In this document: positions 56,103 to 64,000 of the stretch, one piece after another
Position numbering within the stretch: position 1 is the first letter of the stretch
Layout: every line of letters starts with the position of its first letter
NCBI GenBank assembly: GCA_018241505.1
Contig: JAFEDS010000010.1
Location: forward strand, 248,001 to 312,000
Direction of reading: 5' to 3'
DNA: 64,000 nucleotides
Source of the DNA: Pseudomonadota bacterium
GTDB lineage: Bacteria > Pseudomonadota > Gammaproteobacteria > Steroidobacterales > Steroidobacteraceae
Program-made: the position numbers and the translations under genes
Notes under the pieces: generated by a model
Databases searched by the model: none
What the model was told of the DNA's origin: nothing
What the model saw: only the letters and a program-made list of their open reading frames with translations

Positions 56103-56628
56103 GTGTGATTGCTCCCAACAGCTCCGGATCCAGCTCGTGGCGGAGCTTTTCGTAACCTTTGGTGAAATGGCGACGGACACTGCGCAGCGACTCGCCAAGC
56201 TCCGCAGCGATCGCCGCGTGTCCCAGTCCCTCGGCGAAGTACAGTCGCAAGGCTGCCTGTTGCTGCGGTGACAGTGTTTTCAGTGCCCGCTCCACTTCCT
56301 CCTGGGATTGGGCCAGCAGCACCGACAGCTCGGGTCGATCCTCATGAGTTAGCCCATCGAGCCATTTCGACTCATGCGGGCGGCTGTGGCGGGCGCGGAT
56401 GCTCCATTCGGCGGCCACATTGGCGGCTACCTTGAAAAGATAGGCCTGCGGATGCTCGACCACCTCGCCCCGGTCGTAGCGCATGAGGCGCAGAAAAACC
56501 TCTTGCGCCATGTCATCCACGTCCGCGGCCGGCATGCGGCCGGACTTGCTGAGGAGGAAGCGGCGCACAGGCGTACGCCACTCACGGAACCAGTCCGCAA
56601 TCCGACGCTTTGCAGCAGCAGAGGTCAT
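56089..56628 (-). CDS. FecI-like ECF sigma factor
   Basis: 179 residues with region 2 (DVDDMAQEVFLRLMRYDRG) and region 4 (LSPQQQAALRLYFAEGLGHAAIAAELGESLRSVRRH). It is the first gene of the operon that continues with FecR, the STN-type receptor, the Tat protein, the 118-residue protein and three hydrolase/VOC genes. It overlaps the FecR start by 14 bases. It probably responds to the compound bound by that receptor. Confidence 0.92.
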   Translation of the reverse strand: MTSAAAKRRIADWFREWRTPVRRFLLSKSGRMPAADVDDMAQEVFLRLMRYDRGEVVEHPQAYLFKVAANVAAEWSIRARHSRPHESKWLDGLTHEDRPELSVLLAQSQEEVERALKTLSPQQQAALRLYFAEGLGHAAIAAELGESLRSVRRHFTKGYEKLRHELDPELLGAITHGRE

Positions 56629-57061
56629 CGCCTCGCCGTAGCCCCTTGAGACAGTACTATGGTGTCTATGAGACCGGCTGAGGTGTAGAGCATATCCCCC
56701 CTCTCAAATCCTTTTTTTAGGCCGGCCCGCCGAATGTCAGCTCCCCACCGCCAGCACCTCGCCAGCGGCTGCCGATGGAGGCGTTGGGCAAGTATGCGCG
56801 CCCCCGCTAGATGACTCGGCGGACGATCGCCGCATTCAGGGAATTCCTGACCCCGGCTGAAAGAAAAGTGAACTGTGCCAGGGGCCGGCTCGATCGGGCA
56901 CGGCTATCGCCGCCAACGCGCCGCAGGCACCGTTGACTCAATAAAATCATTGAGTTAGCAGCGATTGAGCCTTCGGCAACGTACTCTTCGGTGATCCCAG
57001 CCCGAGCTCACTGGCGCACGCGTCTGACGGCGGTCGAGAAGCAGATTCACGTAACCGACGC
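56629..57061. other. Regulatory gap before the second FecI gene
   Basis: 433 bases with no supported gene. A G-run (gaggggggata on the minus strand, near 56690-56705) is upstream of the FecI start. An AT-rich perfect inverted repeat, actcaat/attgagt, lies at 56936-56942 and 56949-56955 with a six-base loop. It may be an operator or a transcript end for the receptor gene at 57062; no T-run follows. Confidence 0.4.
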
Positions 57062-59518
57062 TCAGTCGAACTGCCTCCTCACCTCGATGCCAACGGTCCG
57101 CGGCTGGTTGACGAACAGGCGCGGGCGACCGGGGATTTCGGCCGCAATGGAGCGGCTGTCACCCAGGTTCGCAGCCTCGTTGGTGAGATTCTTGGCCACC
57201 ACGGCCAGCTCGAGCGGACCGTGCTCCGCGGCGAGCCGTAGATTGACCAACTGGTAGGGGAGCCGCTCGCGCGGCTCGGCCGCGTTGTTGTTACCGCTGA
57301 AGCTCCTGCCGACATAGGAGTAATCCAGAGTGCTGAGGAGCCGCCAATGCCCGCCCGGCAGCGGCCACCGATAGGCCAGCGAGCTGTTAGCCGTCCAGTC
57401 GGGGACCTGGAAGACAGGCGACCCCGCCGGCTGCGGTGAAGCAGCGCTCGCGGCGCTGATCTTCGCATCCTGGTAGCCGAGACCGAGGGAGAAGTCGAGT
57501 CCGTCGAGCACTCGCACCGACAGCTCGAGCTCACCGCCTTTGCTGGTGGCCGCGCCCGCATTCGTAATGAACTGAAATCCGCAGGACAACAGGACGGCCT
57601 GTTGGATGTCCTTCCATCGCACGTAAAAGCCGGCGGCGTTGAGAGTCAGTTTGTGGTTCAGCCAGCTCGTCTTCGTACCGAGCTCGTAGTTCCACAGTGA
57701 ATCGGACTTATAACTACGGGTGTTGGCGAGAGAGACGCCGGGGTTCTGCTGTGCCAGCGCGGCGACACAATCCGTCGCGGTGTTCGGCGCCCCGGCAGGA
57801 ACGGCCGGGACCAGGCCTCCGGGACGGAATCCCTTCGAAGCCACTGCATACAACATGTGATCCGGCGTCAGGTGGTAATCGACGGCGATCTTGGGATTCG
57901 TGCCGCTTTCCTTCGTGGTCGCGAATGGGCTGATCAGCGCGGGACCGCCGCCGACCACCAGCCCCTCTTCGTATCCATACGATGAGATCTTCACCTGGTA
58001 CCAGCGTAGTCCCAATGTGATCTTGAGCGGATCGATCGGAGTGTAGGCCACCTCCCCAAAGATCGCCGGCTCGCGAATCGTCGTATGAAAGTCCTGGGCG
58101 AACACCAGGTTGGCATAGTCCGGGTTGTTGGGCCCGCCGGTAGCGGCGTCGAGACCCGGAATGGTCGAAGGAGGAAAATAAGCGGAATAAGGCAACCTGC
58201 CGTGCAGATCCGAGTAGAACCCACCGGCGACGAGTTGCACGGGACCGGCGAAGTCGGAGGCAAAGCGAACTTCCTGCACGAAGCGCTGGTAGTCCTTGAG
58301 CTCACTCACCGGTCCTGGTCCAGGTGTAGCGCCCGGGATGGCAGAGGTAATGGCCGCCCAGATGAGGTCGCCTTGATCCTCGGTCTCAAACACTTCGCGT
58401 GAGAAGTACGCGGTCGAGGAGACGAGCTCCCCGTACGAGGGACGCCATTTGAGTGTCAGGCTGGCAAGATCCCACGAATCGTGGCCGCCCTCGGGAACGT
58501 TGAACAGATGAGCCTGGGTGAAATCGCGCGGCAGCAGCGGTGTCGGTAGCTGGTAGGGCCCAGACGGGACGGGATACCCATAACCATTGTTGGGATCGCT
58601 ATACAACGGCGCCGTAGGAAAGCCGTTGTAGACAGTTCGTTGTCGCATGAAACGCGGAGTGATCGTCAGATCATCGAACTTGAGAGTCAGGCTGGCCGCG
58701 CCACCGTAGCTAGCGACCGCGGCGATGTTGCGCAGGGTCGTGATCCCGGTGCCGGACAAGGGTGTGCACGCAATCCCTGCTGTGGCGGGATCGGTGCAGA
58801 AGCTGCGTTTGAAGTAACCTGCCTCGCTGTCATAGAAGCCGGACAGCCGCAGCGCCACATGCTCGGGGATTAGGGGCAGGTTGACGACCCCATCGCCGCT
58901 CCAGTTGCCGTGAACGGTCCGATCGGTGCTCGAAGCCCCTGCGTGAACAGTGCCTTCGAAGTCGTTCAGGTTCGCGGCCCGGGTGATGATACGGACCGTG
59001 CCCCCCATGGAGCGGGCGCCGTACAAGGTGCCCTGCGGGCCGCGCAGCACCTCGATATGGTCGACGTCCAGCACCCGCGGATCGAGGGAGTCCGGCAGCG
59101 GCACATCGTCGATGTAGAAACCGGTAACGTTGTCACCTGCAATGCCTCGGATCGAAATGGTGCGCGCTGTACTAACACCATCGCCGGTCGGCGCGAACGC
59201 AAGGTTGGGAACCTTGGTGGCGTAGTCGAAGATATTCGTGATGGCTTTCTGTTCCAACGCCGCTGCGCCAAAGGTCGTTATGGACAAGGGAACCGATTGC
59301 ACGTTTTCGGAACGCTTCTGGGCCGTAACGAGAACTTCCTCGAGCGCATCTGTCCCCGCCGCGTCGGTCTCTGCGGCGGAGGCCAGGACCGGAAGGACCA
59401 GGGCCACGGCTACGAATAGCACAACCAGCAGGCATCTCATTGCCGAGCGGCCGGCTAGCGCCGCGTCTCGCAAGCAGGCGATGCGGTCAATGTTGTGGCG
59501 TTGATCAACGGGGACCAT
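57062..59518 (-). CDS. TonB-dependent receptor (no STN domain)
   Basis: 818 residues from ATG 59518, or 792 from ATG 59440 (MRCLLVVLFVAVALVLP), which begins the signal peptide; the upstream start has the better ribosome site (GAGG). The plug begins ALEEVLVTAQKRSENVQSVP and has VTGFYIDDVPLPDS and HIEVLRGPQGTLYGARSMGG. The barrel ends in GIEVRRQFD. There is no signalling domain, so it should be regulated from outside, possibly by the AraC protein nearby. Its start overlaps the aminotransferase gene by 14 bases, a strong hint of linked function. Confidence 0.92.
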   Translation of the reverse strand: MVPVDQRHNIDRIACLRDAALAGRSAMRCLLVVLFVAVALVLPVLASAAETDAAGTDALEEVLVTAQKRSENVQSVPLSITTFGAAALEQKAITNIFDYATKVPNLAFAPTGDGVSTARTISIRGIAGDNVTGFYIDDVPLPDSLDPRVLDVDHIEVLRGPQGTLYGARSMGGTVRIITRAANLNDFEGTVHAGASSTDRTVHGNWSGDGVVNLPLIPEHVALRLSGFYDSEAGYFKRSFCTDPATAGIACTPLSGTGITTLRNIAAVASYGGAASLTLKFDDLTITPRFMRQRTVYNGFPTAPLYSDPNNGYGYPVPSGPYQLPTPLLPRDFTQAHLFNVPEGGHDSWDLASLTLKWRPSYGELVSSTAYFSREVFETEDQGDLIWAAITSAIPGATPGPGPVSELKDYQRFVQEVRFASDFAGPVQLVAGGFYSDLHGRLPYSAYFPPSTIPGLDAATGGPNNPDYANLVFAQDFHTTIREPAIFGEVAYTPIDPLKITLGLRWYQVKISSYGYEEGLVVGGGPALISPFATTKESGTNPKIAVDYHLTPDHMLYAVASKGFRPGGLVPAVPAGAPNTATDCVAALAQQNPGVSLANTRSYKSDSLWNYELGTKTSWLNHKLTLNAAGFYVRWKDIQQAVLLSCGFQFITNAGAATSKGGELELSVRVLDGLDFSLGLGYQDAKISAASAASPQPAGSPVFQVPDWTANSSLAYRWPLPGGHWRLLSTLDYSYVGRSFSGNNNAAEPRERLPYQLVNLRLAAEHGPLELAVVAKNLTNEAANLGDSRSIAAEIPGRPRLFVNQPRTVGIEVRRQFD

Positions 59519-60926
59519 GAGTGCCTCGCTCGAGTTGCCGCGCCGTGGCGTCGAGCGCCTCGCGCGTGATGTCGAATACGGTATCGATCTCCTCCTCAGT
59601 GATCACGAGTGGCGGCATCAGCGCCATCGTGTCGCCGATTGAGCGCAACGCCAGGCCACGCGCGAGCGCTTCGCGACTGCACCGATCACCCGCACGGATC
59701 GAGGAATCGAACATCTGCCGGGCGCGCTTGTCGGCAACGAGTTGGATACCAGCGAACAGTCCGCAGGAGCGGACGTCGCCCACAAGTGGATGATCCGCAA
59801 GCGCGGCAACTCGCGCCGCGAAATGGGGTTCGATGGCGGCGACGTGCTCGACGATCCGTTCCTCGCGCAGAATGCGGATATTCTCCAGAGCGACGGCGCA
59901 AGCAACCGGGTGCCCAGAGTGAGTGAAGCCGTGGTAGAACTCGCCACCGCGGTCAATCAACACAGCGGCGACCCGGTTGCTGACCAAGGCGGCCGACAAC
60001 GGTATGTATGCCGAAGTGATGCCCTTGGCGACGGCCATCAAATCGGGCTGCTGAATGCCGAACCGATGACTACCGAACCAGTGTCCCGTACGTCCGAAGC
60101 CACAAACCACCTCATCCACCGAGAGCAGCACTTCGTACTTGGTGCAGATCCGCTGGATCTCGGGCCAATACGTGGCGGGCGGAATGATTGCGCCGCCCGC
60201 CCCTTGTATCGGCTCGGCGAAGAATGCCGCGACATTGTCAGCACCGAGATCGAGGATCCGCGCCTCCAGCCAGCCCGCGGCACGCATGCCGAATTCCTCT
60301 GGTGACAGATCAGCGCCTTCCAGGTACCAATACGGCGCGCCGATCCTGGCGATCCCCGCGATCGGCATGTCCCCACCGCTGTCGTATAGATCCGGCAGCC
60401 CAGACAGGCTGGACGTGGCGATCGTGCTGCCGTGGTATGCGTTGGCGCGCGCGATTACGATTTTCTTCTGGGGCCGGCCGGCCAGTTGCCAGTAGCGGCG
60501 CGCCAGCTTGAAGCATGTTTCGTTGGCTTCCGATCCGGAGCTCGCGTAGAACACGTGTGTCAGGCCAGCCGGAGCAAGTTGGGTGAGTTGCTCGGCGAGC
60601 TCGATGGCCGGCTGATTTGAGGTGCGGAAGAACGACTGGCAGAACGACAATTGACTCATCTGCTCGGCCGCCACCCGGGCCAACTCCTGGCGCCCGTAGC
60701 CAATATTCACACAACCCAGTCCGGCGAGCCCATCGATGATGCGGTTCCCTTGGGTGTCCCACATGTAGATGCCCTCGGCGCGCACCTGGATGCGGGCGCC
60801 CTCGGCATGCAGCTCCTTGTAGTCGCTGAAGGGGTGCAAGTAGTGGCCGTTGTCGGCCGCTTGCCAGTCGGCTGTACTACGATTGCCCGGGCGGCCTGTG
60901 CGGCACGAGGGTGTTAATCGGGGCAT
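59505..60926 (-). CDS. Class III aminotransferase (omega-amino or amine type)
   Basis: 473 residues. It is a PLP-dependent fold-type I enzyme with YASSGSEANETCFKLAR, YHGSTIATSSLSG and AEPIQGAGGAI. The dyad LLSVDEVVCGFGRTG precedes the PLP lysine in MAVAKGITSAY. It resembles putrescine-pyruvate/omega-amino-acid aminotransferases (SpuC type), which move the amino group of an amine or omega-amino acid to pyruvate. It is coupled to the receptor gene downstream, so the imported compound may carry the amine that it removes. Confidence 0.9.
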   Translation of the reverse strand: MPRLTPSCRTGRPGNRSTADWQAADNGHYLHPFSDYKELHAEGARIQVRAEGIYMWDTQGNRIIDGLAGLGCVNIGYGRQELARVAAEQMSQLSFCQSFFRTSNQPAIELAEQLTQLAPAGLTHVFYASSGSEANETCFKLARRYWQLAGRPQKKIVIARANAYHGSTIATSSLSGLPDLYDSGGDMPIAGIARIGAPYWYLEGADLSPEEFGMRAAGWLEARILDLGADNVAAFFAEPIQGAGGAIIPPATYWPEIQRICTKYEVLLSVDEVVCGFGRTGHWFGSHRFGIQQPDLMAVAKGITSAYIPLSAALVSNRVAAVLIDRGGEFYHGFTHSGHPVACAVALENIRILREERIVEHVAAIEPHFAARVAALADHPLVGDVRSCGLFAGIQLVADKRARQMFDSSIRAGDRCSREALARGLALRSIGDTMALMPPLVITEEEIDTVFDITREALDATARQLERGTHGPR

Positions 60927-61090
60927 CTGCAGCTCCGTACGGCGAATGTTGGGTCACTTTCGATCGCCGGGGTTCGATGCTAAGCAGGAGCGCGGGGGCT
61001 GTCTTGCCCCCGAGTGCACACCTCTGGTCCAAGGGCGCACACAGCGGAAGTGCGCCGAGGCAAGATGGAGGCGGGCCGTGTGAGTTGGGA

Positions 61091-62035
61091 TCAGGGATCT
61101 GACGGGCGGCAGGTGCGCGGAGAATACCCAAAGCGGCGCTTGAAGACCCGACTGAAGTGGGCCGCGTCGCGGAAGCCCCAGCGATGCGCAATCTCGCAGA
61201 TCGAGCGATGCCCCTGTGCCGGGTCCGTCAGATCCGAGCGACAGCGCTCCAGGCGCTCCGCCTGGAGCCATTTCACCGGCGTGCTGTTGATGGCGCGGAA
61301 GATCGAGTGCAGGTGGCGCAGCGAGATATGCTGCGCCGCCGCGATAGCGGCAGGTGTCAGGTCCGGCTCATCGAGCCGCTCGCGCAAATAGCACTTCACT
61401 CGCTCGAGCGCGCGCCGCCGTCCCCTTCTCGGGGGAGCACAGGACGAATTGAGGCTCGTCAGGACAGTCACCAACAGCTCGCAGGCGTGCTGCTGCAGGC
61501 GTAGAGCCAGCGCCAGGTTAACTGGATCCTCGTCAGAGGCCAGCGAGCGCACAAATTCGAACAGGAATCGTCCGGTGCCGCAATTCCCGTCGATCGGGCG
61601 CGCCATCCATGTAGCGAGATCTTCGATGTCGCTTTCGACTGCGCTGCGCGGCAGCTCCAGGGAAAGTTGCCGGAACGGACCAGCAAACCGCATCTCATAC
61701 GAACGAGCACTGTCGTACATGATGAATTGCCCCGGGCGGGTGACCGCGGTGCGACCATCCTGGTCCAACCAGCCTTGGCCCTCGAGTTGGAAATTGAGCT
61801 GCAGTAATCGCTCGTGATCCGAGCGCGCCAGGTGGTCTGTGCGCACCAAGCGTTGGGCGACCGACTCGATGCGCGAAACCCGCGTCACACCTACATCGCG
61901 CCAGGCAACACGACCAGAGAAGCCCTCGTACTCCGCGGTGACGAGGTCGATCGTCGGATAAAGGAGGTTGACGTGATCGCGCCAGGAAGTGACGCGCGCA
62001 CGGTTCGGAAAGGCGTCGGTGGTGAAATAGCGCAT
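61091..62035 (-). CDS. AraC family transcriptional regulator
   Basis: 314 residues. Residues 1-200 look like the N-terminal AraC-binding-like domain (LQLNFQLEGQGWLDQDGRTAV, PGQFIMYDSARSYEMRF). The C-terminus has two helix-turn-helix motifs: AIAAAQHISLRHLHSIFRA and ICEIAHRWGFRDAAHFSRVFKRRFG. This arrangement is common for activators of aromatic or amine catabolism (FeaR-like). It lies between the aminotransferase and the permease genes in the same direction, with about 165 bases on one side and 31 on the other, and probably controls them. Confidence 0.9.
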   Translation of the reverse strand: MRYFTTDAFPNRARVTSWRDHVNLLYPTIDLVTAEYEGFSGRVAWRDVGVTRVSRIESVAQRLVRTDHLARSDHERLLQLNFQLEGQGWLDQDGRTAVTRPGQFIMYDSARSYEMRFAGPFRQLSLELPRSAVESDIEDLATWMARPIDGNCGTGRFLFEFVRSLASDEDPVNLALALRLQQHACELLVTVLTSLNSSCAPPRRGRRRALERVKCYLRERLDEPDLTPAAIAAAQHISLRHLHSIFRAINSTPVKWLQAERLERCRSDLTDPAQGHRSICEIAHRWGFRDAAHFSRVFKRRFGYSPRTCRPSDP

Positions 62036-62065
62036 GGCGAGTGCTCTCGAGTTTGAGACGACATC

Positions 62066-63409
62066 CTACGTATGTGGGGCGCCGTGATGGCTGAGCCAAC
62101 GGGCAACAACCGCGACCGCAATCACTGCGATTCCTACGCATGACCACTTCCAGTCAGCGAGGAAGCAGGCAGTGAAGATGGCTACCGCAAGACCCAAGCC
62201 AAGGGCCGGTATGGCGAGAGTGCCGGGGGTGCGGTACGGCCGCACCAGTTGCGGCTCGCGTCGCCGCAGGGTCATGTGAGCGACTAGAAAGAACAGATAT
62301 GAGAGCGTTGCTCCAAAGACCAGGAGGACTACGAGCGGGTCCGCAAGTTTGGTCACCGCAAGTGCCAGCCCTGCAACCGCCGTAGCGAGTGTCGCAACCG
62401 AGGGCGCGCCGCGTGCGTTGACCCGGCTGAAAATAGACGGCAATACTCCTTCGCGCGCCAACGTATAAAGCATGCGCGACCCCGCATACATGGCACCGAA
62501 GAAGCTTGCGAGCAGGCCCACTAATGCGGCGATCGAAACGAGCAGCCGAACGGCTGCGGCCGCGGAGCCTGTATGGTGTGCAAGCGCGGCCGCCATCGGG
62601 TCAGTCGAATCGACCAGCACGGCTGTGCCGACGCTTCCCGGTCCTGCCAGCAGAACACCACAGGCCAACACCACTCCAATGATCAGCGAAGTGAACATCG
62701 CTGTCGGAATTGTGCGCCCCGGCTCGACCGCCTCTTCGGCTGCCAGAGGGACCCCTTCGATACTGATCAGGAAGGTTACCGCAAAAGGCAATGCTGCCCA
62801 TACGCCATGCCAACCGAACGGCAACCAGGCACCGTACGGACGCGCGGGAACAACATCAAACAAGTGCTCCGCGTGGAAGCCGGGCGCCAGGGTGAAAATA
62901 AATACCAACACTCCCGCTGCCGAGACTGCGGCAAGCAACAATGTGGCAGACAGCGCCTCGCCGACGCCTCTCACGTGCGCAATCACGACCAGAAGATACA
63001 GGACAACGACCGGTGTTGTGCCCTCCAGGCCCGTCAGGGATTGCAGATAACTGCCGGCGAAAAGTGACAGGACGGCGCCGCTGCACACATATTCGAGCGC
63101 TATCGCGATACCCGCCACGAAGCCCAGCCATGGGCCGAAGGCACGGCGCGCGAAGGCATAACCGCCGCCGGCAACCGGCAGAGCCGTTGAGAGCTCCGCG
63201 AGGCACGCGACCAGGCAGGCATAGAACACCGCAACGGCCAGGAATGCGACCAACAGGCCGCCCCAGCCGCCGCGTCCGAGCCCGAAGCCCCAGGCCGCAT
63301 AGTTCCCGGCAACGATGTATGAAAGGCCCAGGCCTGTCAGCAACACCTTACCGAGGACGCCGGCGCGCAGTCCCGACTGCGCGCCAGGCGCCGTTTCGTT
63401 TTCAACCAC
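62066..63409 (-). CDS. APC-family permease, ethanolamine permease-like
   Basis: About 447 residues with 12 spans. The N-terminal motif LSYIVAGNYAAWGFGLGRGGWGG and the later AELSTALPVAGGGYAFARRAFGPW closely match ethanolamine/amine-type permeases of the APC superfamily. A GTG at 63409 follows the dioxygenase subunit stop by ten bases; in-frame starts at 63442 and 63463 would overlap that gene, so the start is unsure. It likely imports an amine or amino acid, in keeping with the aminotransferase nearby. Confidence 0.85.
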   Translation of the reverse strand: MVENETAPGAQSGLRAGVLGKVLLTGLGLSYIVAGNYAAWGFGLGRGGWGGLLVAFLAVAVFYACLVACLAELSTALPVAGGGYAFARRAFGPWLGFVAGIAIALEYVCSGAVLSLFAGSYLQSLTGLEGTTPVVVLYLLVVIAHVRGVGEALSATLLLAAVSAAGVLVFIFTLAPGFHAEHLFDVVPARPYGAWLPFGWHGVWAALPFAVTFLISIEGVPLAAEEAVEPGRTIPTAMFTSLIIGVVLACGVLLAGPGSVGTAVLVDSTDPMAAALAHHTGSAAAAVRLLVSIAALVGLLASFFGAMYAGSRMLYTLAREGVLPSIFSRVNARGAPSVATLATAVAGLALAVTKLADPLVVLLVFGATLSYLFFLVAHMTLRRREPQLVRPYRTPGTLAIPALGLGLAVAIFTACFLADWKWSCVGIAVIAVAVVARWLSHHGAPHT

Positions 63410-63419
63410 CCCTCGACTA

Positions 63420-63905
63420 TCAGACCCAGATCTGCAGGACATAGTCAAACGGAGCCTGTCCATTCAGCAGCTCCACACGCTGCAGCTTGATTTTGAAATC
63501 GTCACCGTGACGCACGAGCGTGTGCCGATAGGTACCGGCGAACTGGCGCAGCGTATCGCGGCGCAGCTCTGACATGTGAAAGCGCGAACGTACGACGACC
63601 ATATCAGCGTTCACGGATTCGATAACAACATTGCCCACGAGATGGCTCGTGCCCCACTGCGGCGCCTGTGACCACGCATTGGGGTGTGTCACACGGCCCA
63701 TCCGAACTTCCATCAGTCGCCGGTCTTCGGCGAAGATGGACGGCGAGTCCAGCCATTCTGTCTGGTCCGCGCTTACCGGCATCCAATAGACCCCGTCCTG
63801 CGCAAACAGATCGATATACTGACTCCAGCATTTCTGATCGAGCAGCTCGGACTGATGAAACAGGAACTGCTCGACCTGCTGCTGAAGCGAGCCGGCCTGG
63901 GTCAC
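63420..63905 (-). CDS. Ring-hydroxylating dioxygenase beta subunit (start may lie beyond window)
   Basis: 161 residues from GTG 63905: a small alpha+beta subunit with EQFLFHQSELLDQKCWSQYIDLFAQDGVYWMPVS and the closing YRHTLVRHGDDFKIKLQRVELLN of dioxygenase beta subunits. The partner alpha subunit with the Rieske centre should lie to the right. The same frame stays open to base 64000 (AKTGAQTLAPDH and on), so a longer N-terminus is possible. The permease gene follows ten bases later, linking aromatic-ring hydroxylation with amine import. Confidence 0.85.
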   Translation of the reverse strand: MTQAGSLQQQVEQFLFHQSELLDQKCWSQYIDLFAQDGVYWMPVSADQTEWLDSPSIFAEDRRLMEVRMGRVTHPNAWSQAPQWGTSHLVGNVVIESVNADMVVVRSRFHMSELRRDTLRQFAGTYRHTLVRHGDDFKIKLQRVELLNGQAPFDYVLQIWV

Positions 63906-64000
63906 CGTTTCCGGTGCGGCGCGCGCGACGAGGTTACCGCCGCGGGCCGCCTCGCGAGGTGAATGATCCGGTGCCAGCGTCTGGGCGCCGGTCTTCGCCT

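Noticed and set aside
56936-56955. Intrinsic terminator
   Set aside because: The seven-base palindrome lacks a T-run on either strand, so I list it only as an inverted repeat within the gap.

Overview
The window looks like chromosomal DNA of a high-GC gammaproteobacterium. The stretch from about 4.0 to 22.1 kb keeps the E. coli/Pseudomonas order guaA-guaB / xseA / der-bamB-yfgM-hisS-rodZ-pilW-rlmN-ndk-iscA-iscS-trmJ / suhB almost gene for gene. The right half is full of TonB-dependent receptors with FecI/FecR regulators, which, with the sterol-desaturase-like gene and the ring-hydroxylating dioxygenase subunit, fits a Steroidobacteraceae/Nevskiales-type organism. That taxonomic placement is inference.

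Layout. 0-4 kb: start of a Tat-exported protein, a cupin, a fatty acid hydroxylase-type membrane enzyme, a sulfotransferase-like protein, a decayed GNAT acetyltransferase, a membrane protein and a small trypco2-like remnant. 4-22 kb: the housekeeping block (purine synthesis, exonuclease VII, M23 peptidase, ribosome GTPase, outer-membrane assembly, tRNA/rRNA modification, Fe-S assembly). ispG is missing between rodZ and hisS. The usual iscR-iscS-iscU-iscA-hscBA-fdx cluster is reduced to iscA plus an IscS protein carrying a C-terminal, cysteine-poor IscU-like domain. 22-30 kb: an amino acid permease, a TerC protein, and secF-secD-yajC-tgt-queA, where Tgt and QueA carry unusual low-complexity insertions. 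30-33 kb: a sigma factor / membrane anti-sigma candidate / PDZ protein operon and a tRNA-Leu(CAA).

33-35.4 kb: a probable small insertion next to the tRNA. It carries an AAA ATPase of the DUF4143 type preceded by four 22-bp tandem repeats, plus a membrane protein, and ends in a 40-bp copy of the tRNA-Leu interior. 35.9-44 kb: a first iron/siderophore-type module (esterase and STN-type TonB receptor on the minus strand, FecI, FecR and a penicillin-acylase-family enzyme on the plus strand). 44.3-47.8 kb: a second DUF4143 ATPase with its own upstream repeats, then a frameshifted MFS gene meeting a truncated histidine kinase head to head, which looks like a rearrangement junction.

47.8-56.6 kb: an eight-gene minus-strand operon, FecI-FecR-TonB receptor-tiny Tat protein-118-aa protein-amidohydrolase-M19 dipeptidase-VOC protein, read here as an uptake-and-hydrolysis system for an unknown peptide-like or amide compound. 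57-64 kb: a third TonB receptor coupled to a class III aminotransferase, an AraC regulator, an ethanolamine-type permease and the beta subunit of a ring-hydroxylating dioxygenase running to the window edge. This suggests amine or aromatic-amine catabolism. All function calls come from reading the translated sequences and gene order; no database search was run.
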